Shown in pieces: positions 7,767 to 16,221 of a DNA stretch of 64,000 bases. The stretch's first letter is position 1; every line of letters starts with the position of its first letter. The position numbers were made by a program, and so were the translations under genes. The notes beneath the pieces are model-generated. The model searched no databases. It worked only from the letters and a program-made list of their open reading frames with translations, and was not told the DNA's origin. Source of the DNA: Cryptosporangium arvum DSM 44712 (GTDB taxonomy: Bacteria; Actinomycetota; Actinomycetes; Mycobacteriales; Cryptosporangiaceae); the NCBI RefSeq assembly GCF_000585375.1, contig NZ_KK073874.1:1116001-1180000 (forward strand), in the 5' to 3' direction.

Positions 7767-9802
7767 GAGGCGCCCACGACGTAGGCCCGGACCGGCTGCA
7801 GGCGACCCTTCACGGTGAGTTCGCCCAGGGAGTACGCGCTCACCTCGGGCCCGAGCTGCTTCATCGTCGCGTCGCCGATGACGACCTGGCCGGGCTGCGC
7901 CAGCGTCTGCAGCCGAGCGGCGACGTTCACGGCGTCACCCATCGCGTTGAACCCCCGTAGTGCCTCGCTGCCGATGTTGCCGACCAGGGCGGACCCGGTG
8001 TTGATGCCGACCCGGAACCGCGGCCAGCCCGGCCGTCCCTCCGCGATCGCGTCCACCGCGGTCTGCAGGCCCAGCCCGGCGCGCACGGCCCGGGCCGCGT
8101 GATCGGGCTGCCGGGCGGGCGCGTTGAACAGAGCCAGCAGCGCGTCCCCCACGAACTGCACGACGGTGCCGCCGTTGTCGAGGATGCACGGCACCGCAAC
8201 CCCGTGGTAGCGGTTGAGCATCGTCACGATCTCGGTGGGGTCGGCCTGCTCGGAGAACGTCGTGAACCCGCGTAGGTCGGCGAAGAGCGCCGTGACCTCG
8301 ACGATCGAGCCGCCCAGCGCTGCCTGCGCCGGGTCGGCCAGCAGCGCCGAGGCGACGTCGGGCGACAGGTACTGCCGGAACAGCGTGCCCAGCTCGGCGT
8401 AGAGGCGGGCGTTCTCCACCACGATCGAGAGCTGGTTGGCCAGCAGCGCGGCCCAGGTTTCGCCGCTTCGGGCGGGGATCTCGACGACACCCGCCACCCG
8501 GCCCTTGACGGTCAGCGGATAGATCAGCCGCTCGTCGTCCCGGCGCGGAGCGGTGAGCGTGGCCGGGTCGTAGGCGCGACCGTCCACGGACAGCGCCCCG
8601 TTGTCGACGAGTCCGACGTGGACCTCCCCGTAGGCCGGCCGTACCCGGGCGAGCACCTCGTCGAGGAGCTCTCGCTCACCCAGCCCGACCCGGGCCCGTT
8701 CGCCGACCGTCACCAGCGCGCCGAGCAGCGCCGAGATCTCCCGCTCGGCGGCGAGCGCGGTGCCGGCCCGGTCCAGGACGACGGCCTGCCGTTCGGTGAG
8801 CCCGAACCGCTGGGCCAGCTGCTGGGCCAGCGGCTCCGCGGTGGTGCGTCCGCTGCGTTCGCGCTCGCGCAGCACGGTGACGAGTTCCTCCAGCGCGGCC
8901 TCGTACTGCGCCCGGACCGCACGCACGGTCGGCGCGAGCATGACCGCGTCGAACAGGCCGGCGCTCGAGCCCTCCTTCCGGTACTGCACGTACGCGCTGT
9001 AGGCCACGAAGCCGAACGCGAACACCAGCAGGACGTGCCACTCCCACCAGGAGAGGTGCCACTTGTCGGCGAGCGTCACCGCGACCATCGCTTCGGCCAG
9101 CAGCACGAACGCGGTGAGGATGCTGACCAGGACGGCGGCCGGGGCCCGGCGGTGGAGCTGGTAGTACCGCAGCGCCGCGGCCACGTACAGCGCGACGGCC
9201 AGCACCGCCACGGCCGTCTGCCACCCCTCGACGTCGCGGACCTGCGGCGCCGCGTTCAACGGCGGCAGGTCGAGGAGCGTCACCGCGCCCCAGGCCACCA
9301 TGACCGCGGTGAGCCCGCCCCAGAGCGGGATCCGCAGTGCCAGCACCCGGTCGGAGTCGAGCGGGAGCGCGGAGAGCGCGGCGAACACCGCCGAGATCGT
9401 GAGCCCGGTGGGCTGGGACAGGTCGAACCCGACGTTCGCGTGATCGACGAGCACGAGTGGCGTCGCCAGCGCGTGGAGCAACAGGAACCCGGCCGACGAG
9501 AGGAAACACAGCGACACCAGGAAGAGCCGGGCGTCGCGCCGGTTCAGCGCGGCCGCGGTCATCGCGATGCCCGGCAGCAGGCTGATCGCGGCGACGTTGA
9601 GCACGAGCCAGAAGTGGCTCGGCGGGTGGTGCCAGAGCACGTCCGCCGCCGGCACGGCCAGAAGGAGCCAGAGACCGGCGACCGGCACGAGCAGATGCAG
9701 GGCCCAGACGACCGCCCGGACCGGCTGCACGGCCGGTGGTAGGCGCGGCACCGTTGTCAGCAAGGCGACACCGGCCCGGAGGCGCTGTGCGTACTTCTGC
9801 AC
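7763..9802 (-). CDS. Membrane class III adenylate/guanylate cyclase with GAF-like domain
   Basis: A 679-residue protein. The first 280 residues contain seven or eight hydrophobic helices. A linker and a GAF-like region (about 360-475, containing RLIYPLTVKGRVAGVVEIPA) follow, then a class III cyclase domain (about 500-670). Catalytic features are visible: ALFADLRGFT (first metal Asp), FVGDALLALFNAP (second metal Asp) and FNAMGDAVNVAARLQ (transition-state Asn/Arg region). It should convert ATP (or GTP) to the cyclic nucleotide at the membrane. The coupled downstream crp gene suggests a self-contained sensor-to-transcription unit. Substrate choice between ATP and GTP is not settled by eye. Confidence 0.87.
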   Translation of the reverse strand: MQKYAQRLRAGVALLTTVPRLPPAVQPVRAVVWALHLLVPVAGLWLLLAVPAADVLWHHPPSHFWLVLNVAAISLLPGIAMTAAALNRRDARLFLVSLCFLSSAGFLLLHALATPLVLVDHANVGFDLSQPTGLTISAVFAALSALPLDSDRVLALRIPLWGGLTAVMVAWGAVTLLDLPPLNAAPQVRDVEGWQTAVAVLAVALYVAAALRYYQLHRRAPAAVLVSILTAFVLLAEAMVAVTLADKWHLSWWEWHVLLVFAFGFVAYSAYVQYRKEGSSAGLFDAVMLAPTVRAVRAQYEAALEELVTVLRERERSGRTTAEPLAQQLAQRFGLTERQAVVLDRAGTALAAEREISALLGALVTVGERARVGLGERELLDEVLARVRPAYGEVHVGLVDNGALSVDGRAYDPATLTAPRRDDERLIYPLTVKGRVAGVVEIPARSGETWAALLANQLSIVVENARLYAELGTLFRQYLSPDVASALLADPAQAALGGSIVEVTALFADLRGFTTFSEQADPTEIVTMLNRYHGVAVPCILDNGGTVVQFVGDALLALFNAPARQPDHAARAVRAGLGLQTAVDAIAEGRPGWPRFRVGINTGSALVGNIGSEALRGFNAMGDAVNVAARLQTLAQPGQVVIGDATMKQLGPEVSAYSLGELTVKGRLQPVRAYVVGAS

Positions 9803-9870
9803 GGACGGGAGACCGGGCGCCGTTGCACAGTGGAGGGGACCCGCCCGATGAGGCCCGACCTGGAGACGTC

Positions 9871-10545
9871 ATGAGCCACAGAGGACCACTCCTCACCCTC
9901 CTGTCCGGTGCGGTGGTCGCCGCTGTGCTCTTGGGTCTCAGCACCCAGGCCAACACCGAGAGCACACAGCAGACCGCCGCCCGGGCTCCATCCCAGTCCA
10001 CTCCGCCCGCGAAAGCTAGCCCCAGCGCGGCCGCACCGCCGCCGATCGCGTCCTCGAGCAAACCTCCGACCGAGAACCGCAAGGCCGTGTTCGCCGGCCG
10101 GGTGGTCGGCGGCCGGGCCACGGTGGCGATCTCGGTGAAGGACGGCCAGGCCGTCGCCTACTACTGCGACGGCGACCGTACCGAGGCCTGGATGCGTGGC
10201 CCGGCCTCCGGCGGGGACCTCGACCTGAAGGGCGCGCCCGGCGGCACGCTCACCGGTACGTTCAGCCGGACCAAGGCCGCCGGCACCGTCACCGCGGGCG
10301 GCCGGGACTACAAGTTCGAGGCCCCGCTGGTGAAATCGCCGGCCGGGGTGTACCGGGGCACGGTGACGATCCAGGGCGCCAAGCTCGTCGCCGGGTGGAT
10401 CGTGTTGCCCGACGGCACGCAGGTGGGCGTCTTCACCACGGACGAAGGCAACCCGCGGCCGGCGCCGAAGATCGACCTCGGCTCGAAGACCGCGACCGTC
10501 GACGGCGGCACGATGACCGTCACCGAAGCCGACCCGAAGGCCTGA
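9871..10545 (+). CDS. Exported or membrane-tethered protein of unknown function
   Basis: A 224-residue protein with an N-terminal hydrophobic helix (LLTLLSGAVVAAVLLGLS), then about 45 residues rich in Ala, Ser, Pro and Lys acting as a spacer, then a beta-rich globular domain from about residue 70 with many Gly and short strands. There is no lipobox cysteine. The gene is 10 bases upstream of a DUF6529 membrane protein and two genes upstream of a Rieske protein, all on the same strand, which suggests one operon and an extracytoplasmic role. The ATG at 9871 has GGAGACGTC upstream. No enzyme motif is recognisable. Confidence 0.7.
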   Translation: MSHRGPLLTLLSGAVVAAVLLGLSTQANTESTQQTAARAPSQSTPPAKASPSAAAPPPIASSSKPPTENRKAVFAGRVVGGRATVAISVKDGQAVAYYCDGDRTEAWMRGPASGGDLDLKGAPGGTLTGTFSRTKAAGTVTAGGRDYKFEAPLVKSPAGVYRGTVTIQGAKLVAGWIVLPDGTQVGVFTTDEGNPRPAPKIDLGSKTATVDGGTMTVTEADPKA

Positions 10546-10555
10546 GGAGCGAGTC

Positions 10556-11179
10556 ATGACGGGGAATCCCGAGCCGGACGAGTCGCCGACGCGTCCCTTC
10601 GCAGTACCGCCAACCGTTCTCGCCCCGCCCCCGCCCCCGCGGCCCGCGTCCGCGAGCACCGTGACGAAGCTGATCGTCCCGCTCGCGGTCGGCGCCGGGG
10701 TCGCCGTCGTCCTCGGCGTCTACGGCAAGGTGCACACCCCCACCGGTATCGCGGTGAGCGTCGCCGGCTTCTCGGGGCCGCTCACCGTGAAGGTCTGGCT
10801 CGCGACCGCGGCGATCGTGTTCGCCGTCGTCCAACTCGTCACCGCGCTCGCGATGTGGGGCAAGCTTCCACTCCGCGGGGCCTGGGTGAGCCCGGTGCAC
10901 CGCTGGTCGGGCCGGATCGCGTTCGTGCTCACGATCCCGGTGGTCGTTCACTGTCTGTACGCGCTCGGCTTCGCCACCTACGACACCCGGACGCTGGCGC
11001 ACTCGCTGCTCGGCTGCGTCTTCTTCGGGGCGTTCACGACCAAGATGCTCGTGCTGACCAAGCACGGCCTGGCCGGCTGGGTGCTGCCCCTGTTCGGGGG
11101 AACGGTGTTCGCCGCTCTGGTCGGAGTGTGGGCCACGTCCGCGCTCTGGTTCTTCTCCACCAGCGGCGTGCAGTTCTGA
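10556..11179 (+). CDS. DUF6529-family membrane protein, likely redox partner of the Rieske protein
   Basis: A 207-residue protein with a Pro-rich cytoplasmic head (APPPPPRP) and about five transmembrane helices. Histidines recur in or next to helices (SPVHRWSGR, VVVHCLYALG, LAHSLLG, LTKHGLAG), a pattern like b-type cytochromes that ligate haem, although no family motif proves haem binding. It has the length and pattern of DUF6529 proteins. The gene sits directly before a Rieske iron-sulfur lipoprotein, so I infer an electron-transfer module in the membrane. That function is inference. Confidence 0.7.
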   Translation: MTGNPEPDESPTRPFAVPPTVLAPPPPPRPASASTVTKLIVPLAVGAGVAVVLGVYGKVHTPTGIAVSVAGFSGPLTVKVWLATAAIVFAVVQLVTALAMWGKLPLRGAWVSPVHRWSGRIAFVLTIPVVVHCLYALGFATYDTRTLAHSLLGCVFFGAFTTKMLVLTKHGLAGWVLPLFGGTVFAALVGVWATSALWFFSTSGVQF

Positions 11180-11318
11180 ACCTTTGGCGAACGGCTCCCG
11201 TGCATCACCTGTGAAGATGAGTTGCGGCTGGCGAGCGGTAGCGGTGTGTGTTACTGATTGAGCACTCAACTACTACATGAACTACTACAAGCGCGAGACT
11301 ACCGCCCGGAGGAAACGC

Positions 11319-11801
11319 ATGGATAACACCCGATACACGCGCGGGCTGCTCAACCGGCGCAGTGTTCTGGCCGGAGCCGGCGCGGTCGGCGTGACGATCG
11401 TCGCCAGCGCCTGCTCGAGCTACGGCGACAGTGCGAGCAGCGACGCCGCTCCGGCTTCCAGTGCTCCGGCCGCGGCCCCCACCACCGGTGCGGCGTCGGC
11501 GGAGGCACCGCCGGCCGCGGACGCGCTCGCCAAGGTCGCGGACATTCCGGTCGGCGGCGGCAAGATCTTCGACGCCGAGGGTGTGGTCGTCACCCAGCCC
11601 GAGGCGGGCACGTTCAAGGCCTTCTCGAACGTCTGCACCCACCAGGGCTGCAAGGTCAACAAGGTCGCGACGACGATCGACTGCCCCTGCCACGCCAGCA
11701 AGTTCTCGATCTCCGACGGTTCGCCGACGGCCGGCCCGGCGAAGAAGCCGCTCGCGGAGAAGCAGGTCACCGTCAACGGCGACTCGATCACGCTGGCGTA
11801 G
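11319..11801 (+). CDS. Rieske [2Fe-2S] lipoprotein with Tat signal
   Basis: A 160-residue protein. The N terminus carries a Tat-like motif (NRRSVL) and a lipobox (VASAC, lipid Cys32), followed by an Ala/Ser/Pro spacer of about 35 residues. The Rieske domain has both cluster boxes, CTHQGC (106-111) and CPCH (122-125), so the two Cys and two His ligands and the disulfide pair are all present. Tat export fits folding with the cluster already inserted. Its small size resembles standalone Rieske proteins that pair with haem membrane proteins, here probably the DUF6529 gene upstream. ATG at 11319 follows CGGAGGAAA. Confidence 0.88.
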   Translation: MDNTRYTRGLLNRRSVLAGAGAVGVTIVASACSSYGDSASSDAAPASSAPAAAPTTGAASAEAPPAADALAKVADIPVGGGKIFDAEGVVVTQPEAGTFKAFSNVCTHQGCKVNKVATTIDCPCHASKFSISDGSPTAGPAKKPLAEKQVTVNGDSITLA

Positions 11802-11853
11802 TTCCGGCGCTCGCGCGGGCTGAGCGTTAGCGCCTGATTGCTAGGTTCATCGC

Positions 11854-12849
11854 GTGGACCTGGACGCCTACGTGGCCGAACACGCGGGGGAGTGGCGCCG
11901 GCTCGAGGAGTTGCTCGGGCGGCGTCGCCTCACCGGCAGCGAGAGCGACGAGCTGATCGCTCTCTACCAGCGGGCGGCCACCCACCTCTCGGCGGTGCAG
12001 AGCCGCGCACCCGACCCCGCACTGGTGGGCCGGCTGTCCCGGCTGGTCGCGCGGGCCCGCTCCGCCGTCACCGGCAGCAGCGCGCCGTCCTGGCTGACGT
12101 TCGCCCGTTTCTTCACCGTCGGTTTCCCGGTGGCGGTGTACCGGGCCTGGCCCTGGTGGTGCGGGGTCGCCACCGCGTTCTCAGCGGTGTCGTTCGGCCT
12201 GATCGCGTGGTTCGGCACGCATCCCGAGCTCGCGGCCCAGCTCGCCCCGGAGTCGGCCCTGCGTCAGCTCGTCGAGCACGACTTCGCCGACTATTACTCC
12301 GAGAACCCGGCCCAGGACTTCGCCGCCCAGGTGTGGACCAACAACGCGCTGATCGCCGCGCTGTGCGTGTTCGCGGGCGTGCTGATCGTCCCGTTGATCA
12401 TCGTGCTGATCAACAACGCGGTCGGCGTCGGTGAGGTCGGCGGCGTGATGGTGGCCTACGGCAAGGCCGACGTGTTCTTCGGCCTGATCACGCCGCACGG
12501 GCTGCTGGAGCTCACCGCGGTCTTCGTCGCCGCCGGCGCGGGGCTGCGCATCGGCTGGTCGTGGATCGCCCCGGGGCCGGGTCGTACGCGGGCCCAGGCG
12601 CTCGCCGAGACCTCGCGCGCGGCCGTGCTCATCGCGCTCGGCCTGGTGGTCGTGCTGGCGATCTCGGGCGTGATCGAAGCCTTCGTCACCCCCTCCGGAT
12701 TGCCCACCTGGGCCCGGATCGGGATCGGCGTCGTGGCGTTCGGCGGCTTCCTGACCTACGTTTTTGTGCTCGGCCGACGCGCCGCGCTCGCCGGCGAGAC
12801 CGGCGACCTGGCCCTCGGCGAGCGGGAGGACTTCGCCCCGGCGGTGTGA
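11854..12849 (+). CDS. SpoIIM-like (stage II sporulation protein M family) membrane protein
   Basis: A 331-residue integral membrane protein. The first 85 residues are charged and helical (WRRLEELLGRRRLTGSE and ELIALYQRAATHLSAVQ, the hallmark start of actinobacterial SpoIIM-like proteins). About six transmembrane helices follow, including one near IVPLIIVLINNAVGVG and a conserved HGLLELTAVFVAAGAG loop. In actinomycetes this gene is often close to the DUF58/MoxR/DUF4129 set, which lies only 1 kb away here on the other strand. Its role outside endospore formers is not established. Confidence 0.82.
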   Translation: MDLDAYVAEHAGEWRRLEELLGRRRLTGSESDELIALYQRAATHLSAVQSRAPDPALVGRLSRLVARARSAVTGSSAPSWLTFARFFTVGFPVAVYRAWPWWCGVATAFSAVSFGLIAWFGTHPELAAQLAPESALRQLVEHDFADYYSENPAQDFAAQVWTNNALIAALCVFAGVLIVPLIIVLINNAVGVGEVGGVMVAYGKADVFFGLITPHGLLELTAVFVAAGAGLRIGWSWIAPGPGRTRAQALAETSRAAVLIALGLVVVLAISGVIEAFVTPSGLPTWARIGIGVVAFGGFLTYVFVLGRRAALAGETGDLALGEREDFAPAV

Positions 12850-12885
12850 TTCGGAACCTTGACACGTTGATGGTAACGTCCGCTC

Positions 12886-13908
12886 ATGGTGAACCTGGAA
12901 GCGTTTGTCGCCGGCCTGCCCAAGGTCGAGTTGCACGTGCATCACGTGGGTTCGGCCTCACCGCAGGCGGTGGCCGAGCTGGCCGCGCGTCACGCCGGCA
13001 GCACGAACGTGCCGTCCGACCTGGACGCGCTGGAGAAGTTCTTCGAGTTCCGCGACTTCGCGCACTTCATCGAGGTCTACATCGCGGTCGCCGACCTGGT
13101 CCGCGACCCCGAGGACGTCCGCATCCTCACCTACGAGGTCGCCCGTGAGCTGGCCCGCCAGCAGGTCCGCTACGCGGAGCTGACCGCGACGCCGTACTCG
13201 CACACGGTCCGCGGCATGGCGCCCGAGGCCTACTGCGAGGCCCTCGAGGACGCCCGCGCCGCCGCGCGCCGCGAACTGGGCATCGAGCTGGTCTGGTGCT
13301 TCGACATCCCCGGCGAGGCCGGTATCCCCGCCGCCGAGGAGACGCTTCGCGTCTCGCTCGACCAGCGTCCGGACGGGCTCATCGCGTTCGGGCTCGGCGG
13401 TCCCGAGATCGGCGTCCCCCGGCCGCAGTTCAAGCCCTACTTCGACGCCGCCCGCGCGGCCGGCCTGCACTCGATGCCGCACGCCGGGGAGACCACCGGC
13501 CCGGAGACGATCTGGGACGCGATCCGGGTGCTCGGGGCCGAGCGCATCGGCCACGGCACCAGCGCGCTGGGTGACCCCTCGCTGGTCGAGTACCTGGTCG
13601 AGCACCAGATCCCGCTCGAGGTCTGCCCCACCTCGAACCTGCGCACGCGTGCCGTCGCCAGCCTGGACGAGCACCCGCTCGCAGGCATGGTCGAGGCGGG
13701 CATGTTCGTCACGATCAACTCCGACGACCCGCCGATGTTCGGCACGACGCTCGAGAACGAGTACCTCGTCGCCGCCGAACTGCTGAAGCTCGACGCTCCC
13801 GGCGTCGCCGAGCTCGCCAAGGCCGGTGTCCGGGCGTCGTTCGCGCCGGAAGCACGCAAGGCGGAACTCACGGCCGAGATCGACGCCTACACCGCGGCGA
13901 ACGCCTGA
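12886..13908 (+). CDS. add: Adenosine deaminase
   Basis: A 340-residue amidohydrolase that converts adenosine to inosine in purine salvage. Metal and catalytic motifs are in order: KVELHVHHVG (zinc His17 and His19), MPHAGET (zinc His and catalytic Glu region), AERIGHGTSA (catalytic His), EVCPTSNLRT and INSDDPPMFG (zinc Asp, next Asp). Length and motif order fit the family throughout. The ATG at 12886 follows a short 36-base gap after the SpoIIM-like gene. The next gene is convergent, 20 bases away. Confidence 0.92.
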   Translation: MVNLEAFVAGLPKVELHVHHVGSASPQAVAELAARHAGSTNVPSDLDALEKFFEFRDFAHFIEVYIAVADLVRDPEDVRILTYEVARELARQQVRYAELTATPYSHTVRGMAPEAYCEALEDARAAARRELGIELVWCFDIPGEAGIPAAEETLRVSLDQRPDGLIAFGLGGPEIGVPRPQFKPYFDAARAAGLHSMPHAGETTGPETIWDAIRVLGAERIGHGTSALGDPSLVEYLVEHQIPLEVCPTSNLRTRAVASLDEHPLAGMVEAGMFVTINSDDPPMFGTTLENEYLVAAELLKLDAPGVAELAKAGVRASFAPEARKAELTAEIDAYTAANA

Positions 13909-13927
13909 GCCGGGCGCTCGCGCCGCC

Positions 13928-15238
13928 TCAGAGCCGGCCGGCCGCCTTCATCGCCAGGTAGGTGTCGGTGACCGTCGAGGCGAAAATGTCCGCCGGGGCG
14001 TCGACGACCTCGACGCCCCGGTTACGCATCGCGCCGACGATCCGGCGCCGCTCGGCGTCGCCGCGGGCCGCGGCCGCCGCCTCGTAGACCGCCTCGGTGG
14101 TGCCGCGCTGCGCGGCCATCGCGGCGGCGGCCGGGTCGCCGACCGACGCCAGCACGACCGTGTGCCGGTCGGTGAGCCGGCTCAGCACCGGTAGCAGGCC
14201 CTCGGCCAGCGGCGCCGGTTCGATCGCGGTGAACAGCACGACCAGGCAGCGTTTCCGGGCCCGCAGGAGCACCTCGGACACGACCAGGTCGAAGTCCGAC
14301 TCGACCAGCCGAGGCTCCACCGGCGCCAGCGCCTCGCCGATCGACGCGACGACGCTCGCGTGGCCCTTGCCCCGTACCGACGTGCGCACCGACACGTCCG
14401 CGGCGAACAGCTCCACCCGGTCGCCGGCCTTCGCGGCCACCGCGGCCAGCAGCAGGCACGCGTCCATCGCCGCGTCGAGCCGGGGGATGTCCCCGACCCG
14501 GGCCGCCGACGTGCGCCCGGTGTCGACGACGAGCACCAGGCGCCGATCCCGCTCCGGACGCCAGGTACGCACGACCACCTCGCTGCGGCGCGCGGTGGCC
14601 CTCCAGTCGATCGAACGGACGTCGTCGCCGTCCACGTACTCGCGCAGCGCGTCGAACTCGGTGCCTTGACCGCGGGCACGCACGGCGAGCGAACCGTCGA
14701 GGCGGCGCAGGCGGGAGAGTTTCTCCGGCAGGAACCGGCGGGAGGCGAACGGCGGAAGCGTCCGCATCGTCCACGCCGGGGTGAGCCGCCGGATCGCGCG
14801 GCGGCGGGTCTGCCGGTACATGAGACCGAGCGGGCCGGTGGAGCGCACGGTGACCGCCACCGCGGGCCGGTCTCCCCGCCGGGTGGGCACCAGCGTGGTG
14901 TCGAGGCGCTCGGTCGCGCCGGGTTTCAGCACCACGTCGTGGACGTAGGGCGACGCGCCCGCGGACGGCACCCACGCGTCCCGGACGCGGGCGCGAACCG
15001 TGCGCCGGCCGGTGTTCGTGGCCACCAGCGTGACCACCGCCGACTCGCCCAGCCGGGTGGTGGTGGCGCCCTTCCGGCGGAACGTCACCTTGCCCGCCGC
15101 CCCGGCGAGGAACCAGTCGACGACGCAGACCAGCGCGAGCACCAGGAGCCAGATCTGCGCGGTGGTGGCGTGCCACGGCAGCACCGCGCTGACCACGGCC
15201 CCGGCGACGCAGAGCAGTACGACCCGGCCAGTGATCAT
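13928..15238 (-). CDS. DUF58 / VWA-like protein, last gene of MoxR operon
   Basis: A 436-residue protein. Two hydrophobic helices at the N terminus are followed by a beta-rich region and then the DUF58 signature GTEFDALREYVDGDDVRSIDW, with RRSEVVVRTWRPERDRRLVLVVDTGRTS giving the VWA-like first strand with a DTG in place of a full MIDAS. It starts with ATG sharing one base with the stop of the MoxR gene (TAATG), so translation is coupled. MoxR ATPases act as chaperones that insert or activate metal in VWA partners; the pair here fits that model. The cell process is unknown. Confidence 0.88.
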   Translation of the reverse strand: MITGRVVLLCVAGAVVSAVLPWHATTAQIWLLVLALVCVVDWFLAGAAGKVTFRRKGATTTRLGESAVVTLVATNTGRRTVRARVRDAWVPSAGASPYVHDVVLKPGATERLDTTLVPTRRGDRPAVAVTVRSTGPLGLMYRQTRRRAIRRLTPAWTMRTLPPFASRRFLPEKLSRLRRLDGSLAVRARGQGTEFDALREYVDGDDVRSIDWRATARRSEVVVRTWRPERDRRLVLVVDTGRTSAARVGDIPRLDAAMDACLLLAAVAAKAGDRVELFAADVSVRTSVRGKGHASVVASIGEALAPVEPRLVESDFDLVVSEVLLRARKRCLVVLFTAIEPAPLAEGLLPVLSRLTDRHTVVLASVGDPAAAAMAAQRGTTEAVYEAAAAARGDAERRRIVGAMRNRGVEVVDAPADIFASTVTDTYLAMKAAGRL

Positions 15239-16221
15239 TACCGGGGAGTCGGGACGGTGGCCAGCACGGAGTCGAGAATGCCGTCGGGCGTCGCGCCGTC
15301 GAGCTCGGCTTCGGGGCGCAGCACGATCCGGTGCCGCAGCGTCGGCCGGGCCAGCGCCTTCACGTCGTCGGGGGTGACGTAGTCGCGCCCGGACAGCCAG
15401 GCCCAGGCCTTCGCGGTGGCCAGCAGCGCGGTGGAACCACGCGGGGACGCCCCGGCGGCGAGCGACGGGGACGTGCGGGTGGCCCGGCAGACATCGACGA
15501 CGTAGCCCATCACCTGGTCGGCGACCTGGACGCCACGGGCCGCCATGCGTGCGGTGGCGAGGTCCTGAGCGGTGGCCACCGGCTGCACCTGCGAGAGGTC
15601 GCGCGGGTCGAAGCCCTGGTGGTGGGCCGTGAGCACTTTCAGCTCGGCCTCCCGGGACGGCAGCGGCACGTCGACCTTGAGCAGGAACCGGTCGAGCTGG
15701 GCCTCGGGCAGCGGGTACGTGCCCTCGAACTCCAGCGGGTTCTGGGTGGCGGCCACCACGAACGGGTCGGGCAGCTTGCGCGGCACCCCCTCGACCGTGA
15801 CCTGTCGCTCCTCCATCGACTCGAGCAGCGACGCCTGCGTCTTCGGCGGCGTCCGGTTGATCTCGTCGGCGAGCAGCAGGTTGGTGAAGACCGGGCCCTC
15901 GCGGAACTCGAACTCGGCCGTGCGGGCGTCGTAGACGAGCGATCCGGTGACGTCACCGGGCATCAGGTCGGGCGTGAACTGGACCCGCTTGGAGTCCAGC
16001 GACAGCGCGGCGGCAAGCGTACGGATCAGCAGGGTCTTGGCCGTTCCGGGGACGCCCTCGAGCAGGACGTGGCCCTGACAGAGCAGGGCGATGACCATGC
16101 TGGTGAGCACCGCGTCCTGCCCGATGACGACCTTGCCGACCTCGGTACGCAGACGTCCGAGCGCCGCGCGCGCGGCTTCGGTGTCGCTGGTTGGTGACAA
16201 CTGCACGGGCGCATCGGTCAC
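15238..16221 (-). CDS. MoxR-family AAA+ ATPase
   Basis: A 327-residue AAA+ protein. Key parts: VVIGQDAVL (MoxR start), GVPGTAKTLL (Walker A), FTPDLMPGDVTGS, LLLADEINRTPPKTQ (Walker B, DEIN), ATQNPLEFEGTYPLPEAQLDRF (sensor 1 and arginine region). The GTG at 16221 overlaps the TGA of the DUF4350 gene by four bases. It is expected to be a cytosolic chaperone for the DUF58 protein encoded next. Confidence 0.92.
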   Translation of the reverse strand: MTDAPVQLSPTSDTEAARAALGRLRTEVGKVVIGQDAVLTSMVIALLCQGHVLLEGVPGTAKTLLIRTLAAALSLDSKRVQFTPDLMPGDVTGSLVYDARTAEFEFREGPVFTNLLLADEINRTPPKTQASLLESMEERQVTVEGVPRKLPDPFVVAATQNPLEFEGTYPLPEAQLDRFLLKVDVPLPSREAELKVLTAHHQGFDPRDLSQVQPVATAQDLATARMAARGVQVADQVMGYVVDVCRATRTSPSLAAGASPRGSTALLATAKAWAWLSGRDYVTPDDVKALARPTLRHRIVLRPEAELDGATPDGILDSVLATVPTPR

